NCBI RefSeq assembly: GCF_964031245.1
Contig: NZ_OZ035017.1
Location: 1,085,402-1,149,401 of the forward strand
Source: Rickettsiella endosymbiont of Miltochrista miniata
GTDB taxonomy: Bacteria; Pseudomonadota; Gammaproteobacteria; Diplorickettsiales; Diplorickettsiaceae
Length of the DNA: 64,000 bases
Reading direction: 5' to 3'
Shown here: positions 60,857 through 64,000 of the stretch, in pieces
How the letters are laid out: every line of letters starts with the position of its first letter
How positions within the stretch are numbered: the first letter of the stretch is position 1
Program-made: the position numbers and the translations under genes
Notes under the pieces: model-generated
Databases searched by the model: none
What the model was told of the DNA's origin: nothing
The model's input: the letters and a program-made list of their open reading frames with translations, nothing else

Positions 60857-62131
60857 TTAAATAAAGTCGTCTTGAATATAATCTTTTAGCACTTCTGGAA
60901 TCCGTATTTTTCCTTCTTTAGTTTGATAATTTTCCATCAATGCGACTAAGGTCCGCCCGACGGCTAAACCGGAACCATTAATGGTATGGATCAATTCTAT
61001 TTTACTGGTTTCTGGATTACGCCAACGTGCTGCTAAACGACGTGCTTGAAATGATTCAAAATTACTGCACGACGAAATCTCACGATAGGTATTTTGACTA
61101 GGCAGCCACACTTCGAGATCATAGGTTTTTGCTGAACTAAAACCCAAATCGCCGGTACACAAAGATACGACGCGATAAGGTAATTCCAATTTTTGCAGTA
61201 TCGATTCTGCTTCTTGAGTTAATTCTTCTAAAGCCTGATAGGAATTTTTAGGTTCGACAAAACGAATCAGTTCTACCTTTTCAAATTGATGTTGACGGAT
61301 CATGCCGCGTGTATCTTTACCATAAGAACCCGCTTCACTACGAAAACACGGTGTATGGGCAACGTATTTTTTAGGTAAATCCGCCGCAGCGTAAATGGTA
61401 TCACGAGCAAGATTAGTGACCGATACTTCGGCGGTAGGGATAAGATAAAAGCCATGCTCGCCTTTCATACTAAATAAGTCTTCAGAAAAACCTGGTAATT
61501 GACCGGTACCGATTAAGCTTTCCGTATTGGCGATATACGGCACATAGACTTCTTGATACTTATGTTCCTTAGTGTGCATCTCTAACATAAATTGTATCAA
61601 CGCGCGTTGTAATCTTGCCAAACGACCATACAAAACAACAAAACGCGATCCAGCAATTTTGCTGGCACTGGCAAAATCCATCAAGCCGTTTGCTTCACCT
61701 AATGCGACATGATCTTTTACTGCAAAATCAAAATTAGGGATTTTCCCCCAGTGACGTTGCGTCTTGTTTTGAGATTCATCCTGACCTACCGGTACTGATG
61801 CATGAGGCAGATTGGGGATAGTCAAATAAATAGCCGACAATTCTTCGAGTATGTCCTTGAGCTGGGCTTCACATACTTCACGTCGTTTTTTTATCCCGGC
61901 AACTTCTTCTAGTAAGGCCGTGATGGATTCACCTTTGGACTTTGCTAAGCCTATCGCTTTTGCACTGCGATTGCTGGTGTTTTGCAAGGTTTCAGTTTCA
62001 GATTGCAATTCTTTGCGACGGGTTTCTAAACGCGAGACTAAGCGTGTATCGAGTTGATAGCCGCGATTAGCCAACTGCTTGGCGATTTCTTCGATTTGAA
62101 TATCGTTACGTAAATATTTGGGATCTAACAT
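60857..62131 (-). CDS. serS: Seryl-tRNA synthetase
   Basis: Class II synthetase charging tRNA-Ser. N-terminal coiled-coil arm (residues about 30-100), then motif 2 [52 protein letters not shown] and motif 3 [20 protein letters not shown] use the ATG at 62131 ([11 protein letters not shown]), with AGG 6 bp upstream; the frame extends to 62206 but would overlap folD and adds 25 unrelated residues. 424 residues (E. coli 430). Five bases separate its stop from the OPT start. Confidence 0.97.
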   Translation of the reverse strand: MLDPKYLRNDIQIEEIAKQLANRGYQLDTRLVSRLETRRKELQSETETLQNTSNRSAKAIGLAKSKGESITALLEEVAGIKKRREVCEAQLKDILEELSAIYLTIPNLPHASVPVGQDESQNKTQRHWGKIPNFDFAVKDHVALGEANGLMDFASASKIAGSRFVVLYGRLARLQRALIQFMLEMHTKEHKYQEVYVPYIANTESLIGTGQLPGFSEDLFSMKGEHGFYLIPTAEVSVTNLARDTIYAAADLPKKYVAHTPCFRSEAGSYGKDTRGMIRQHQFEKVELIRFVEPKNSYQALEELTQEAESILQKLELPYRVVSLCTGDLGFSSAKTYDLEVWLPSQNTYREISSCSNFESFQARRLAARWRNPETSKIELIHTINGSGLAVGRTLVALMENYQTKEGKIRIPEVLKDYIQDDFI

Positions 62132-62180
62132 ATAATGCCTAGATTGCTCTTTTTTAAAACGGGTATACTGAAAAGTAATT

Positions 62181-63035
62181 ATGACTGCAATTATCATCGA
62201 TGGCAAAGCGATTGCTCAACAAACACGTCTTGCGTTAAAGCAACGACTTGAACAACGACGTATTCAGAATCTTAAAACGCCTGGTTTAGCGGTCGTTTTG
62301 GTCGGTGAAGATCCGGCTTCGCAAATCTATGTCCGTAACAAGCGGGATGCTTGCCGAGATATAGGGATGAATTCTTTTGCCTATGATCTGCCACAGCATA
62401 CCACTGAACTCGAGCTACTTAATTTAATTAAAAGCTTAAACTCTGATCCGAAAGTGCACGGTATACTCGTTCAACTGCCTCTTCCTGCTTCCGTGAATAC
62501 CGGGCACATTTTAGATAGTCTCGATCCGAAAAAAGATGTCGATGGTTTTCACCCCACGAATTTAGGACTCTTAGCTCAGGGTCGAGCTTTTTTACGTCCT
62601 TGTACTCCTTATGGTGTGATGCGTCTATTTGATTATGAAAAAATTGCATTAAAAGGTTTAAATGCGGTCATTGTGGGAACTTCAAACATCGTGGGCAAAC
62701 CGATGGCTTTAGAACTGTTAAATGCAGGATGCACTATCACACTTTGTCATAGCGCCACACGTGATTTACAGCAACATGTTCAATGTGCCGATTTATTGGT
62801 GAGTGCCATGGGTAAAGCAGGTATTATTCAAAGCCAATGGATCAAACCCGGCGCCATTGTAATTGACATTGGTATTACGCGCGCACCGAGCGGAAAACTA
62901 CATGGCGATATAGAATTTGCCACTGCTAAAGAAATCGCCGGTTATATTACACCCGTCCCCGGTGGCGTCGGTCCTATGACAGTGGCAATGCTATTAGAAA
63001 ATACTTTATTTGCTGCTGAACAGAGTGATGTTTAG
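62181..63035 (+). CDS. folD: Methylenetetrahydrofolate dehydrogenase/cyclohydrolase FolD
   Basis: Bifunctional C1 enzyme. 284 residues. Seen: [14 protein letters not shown] with the catalytic Lys, [54 protein letters not shown] (NADP site), [11 protein letters not shown], and [16 protein letters not shown]. Divergent from serS with 49 bp between the starts. It provides 5,10-methylene-THF, the substrate of MetF encoded 12 kb away. Confidence 0.97.
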   Translation: MTAIIIDGKAIAQQTRLALKQRLEQRRIQNLKTPGLAVVLVGEDPASQIYVRNKRDACRDIGMNSFAYDLPQHTTELELLNLIKSLNSDPKVHGILVQLPLPASVNTGHILDSLDPKKDVDGFHPTNLGLLAQGRAFLRPCTPYGVMRLFDYEKIALKGLNAVIVGTSNIVGKPMALELLNAGCTITLCHSATRDLQQHVQCADLLVSAMGKAGIIQSQWIKPGAIVIDIGITRAPSGKLHGDIEFATAKEIAGYITPVPGGVGPMTVAMLLENTLFAAEQSDV

Positions 63036-63121
63036 TAATAATTTTAAATAGAGTAAACACCTAGATTGGTTATGGGATAAACATTTAATTCGGTTTATAA
63101 ATAAGCTGTTACACATCAAAC

Positions 63122-64000
63122 TTAGCAACGAGTCAATGTAGGAATAGCATCGTTTATAGATTGCGAAACTTCTATAACGGGCGTTATTGGATGTTTGCTC
63201 GTATCTTTATATCTAAAAAATTCGGTTCTCCGGCATGTATTAGCATTTTGCATCAGAGTGGTAATGTCTTGGGATACTTGACGAGGTAGCCAGCTAGGAT
63301 CATAGGGTATGGGAGAATATGCCTCTGCTTTAGAGGCTTTTTCCGTAAATTCTTTTTTCGTCTTAGCTTTTTTTTCTACTGTTATGTGAAGCACACTATA
63401 TTCTCCTTCGTTACATGTTTCACATTTACCTAAATCAGTATCTAGATTGTAAAAATTTTCTTGTGATGGCTCGCTTGCATCATGGCCATGAACAAAACTA
63501 AGCCTATATGTTGGTTTTTGCTCAGGCCGTTGAAGCTCCTGATAGCTTCTATTCCAAATAAATTTAGAGATAATATTTTCAAATTCCAATAATTCACGGA
63601 TCTCATCTTTTTGTATATATTCTTTTTGAAATTTGGCATTAATGTTATCTATCGTATCCGTTAACTCAGTTAATTTCCCATCTTTATAAGATATACCAAG
63701 CTCGCTTGTTATAGATTGAATTGAATTCAATCCTGCTGGAGCATGCGTGTATAATACAATTTGCTTTTTTTTATTGGTGTTATGCAACGTATATCCAATT
63801 AACTTTAAATTTGGTTTATAAACGGTTTGGTAAATAGTAAATATTTCAGCTTTATCAATTAATTTTTTATCGATAAGAACTTGCAAATTCATCATCGAAG
63901 TAATAAACCTAGCTGGTAAGTTGAGCGAATTAAATTTACCATGCTGATTTAGTTTCTGTCTCTCATAAGCTGTTACAAATTCTGCACTATGATTAGAAAG
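63122..64000 (-). CDS. Unrecognised protein, 5' end outside the window
   Basis: The frame is open on the minus strand to the very end of the window, so the ATG pair near 63895 is internal or only one possible start: codons before it read EFVTAYERQKLNQHGKFNSL, then NLPARFITS. The visible 292 codons are soluble and mixed alpha/beta. A Cys pair (GKCETCNEGEYS) lies in the C-terminal third, followed by a Lys/Ala-rich stretch and PIPYDPSWLPRQVSQDI. No domain recognised. Composition resembles the orphan genes elsewhere in the window. Confidence 0.6.
   Translation of the reverse strand, partial: LSNHSAEFVTAYERQKLNQHGKFNSLNLPARFITSMMNLQVLIDKKLIDKAEIFTIYQTVYKPNLKLIGYTLHNTNKKKQIVLYTHAPAGLNSIQSITSELGISYKDGKLTELTDTIDNINAKFQKEYIQKDEIRELLEFENIISKFIWNRSYQELQRPEQKPTYRLSFVHGHDASEPSQENFYNLDTDLGKCETCNEGEYSVLHITVEKKAKTKKEFTEKASKAEAYSPIPYDPSWLPRQVSQDITTLMQNANTCRRTEFFRYKDTSKHPITPVIEVSQSINDAIPTLTRC

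Overview
The window looks like a chromosome segment of an AT-rich, host-associated gammaproteobacterium of the order Legionellales, most likely near Coxiella, Rickettsiella or Diplorickettsia. The placement is an inference from content: housekeeping genes of gammaproteobacterial type (dusA, recJ, rpoH, zapE, rodA-mltB-rlpA, a DUF3579 gene), large low-complexity proteins with ankyrin-type and membrane segments, and tandem cTTAA-N6-cTTAA promoter boxes like those bound by PmrA, which controls Dot/Icm effector genes in Legionella and Coxiella. No Dot/Icm gene and no pmrA lies in the window.

Layout. 0-5.3 kb: end of a ferrous iron transport operon (feoB, feoC), dusA, recJ, an unusual peptide deformylase and a Mth938-like gene. 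5.4-7.4 kb: two orphan genes with candidate PmrA boxes. 7.4-12.9 kb: L,D-transpeptidase, ispG, rpoH, a 58-residue gene, a CYTH phosphatase, DUF3579 and an Nth-family glycosylase. 13.0-28.5 kb: an accessory block with five large related proteins (1110, 429, 414, 1138 and 1242 residues) sharing N-terminal features and a small-residue-rich membrane domain, interrupted only by a QEGLA-motif (DUF1704) gene. 28.4-35.5 kb: hemH with an ABC exporter, a hydrolase, zapE, an HU-like protein, an RMD1-type protein and a second L,D-transpeptidase. 35.8-46.0 kb: rodA-mltB-rlpA, a GT87-type glycosyltransferase, lgt, a MATE exporter, gpmI and ctpA. 46.9-50.4 kb: metE-metF behind a sigma70 promoter, a SAM-II-type riboswitch and a terminator. 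50.5-57.2 kb: a second accessory block (ankyrin, von Willebrand A, SET-like and zincin-like proteins) that ends at tRNA-Lys(UUU). 57.4-63.0 kb: an Nramp-type transporter with a Fur box, an OPT transporter, serS and folD. The window closes inside an unrecognised gene.

The main new signal is a candidate regulon. Seven or eight orphan genes carry two TTAA half sites spaced 11 bp start to start, followed 10-11 bp later by a -10-like hexamer; I found none upstream of the orphan genes at 33.7, 46.0, 51.4, 51.9 or 54.7 kb. Together with the paralogous membrane family this suggests a co-regulated set of secreted or host-membrane-targeted proteins. A second layer is a short palindromic repeat, about 72-100 bp with inverted ends CGTCAT(T/G)GCGAGC, present in 11 near-complete intergenic copies plus fragments. 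All calls come from reading the sequence; no database search was possible.
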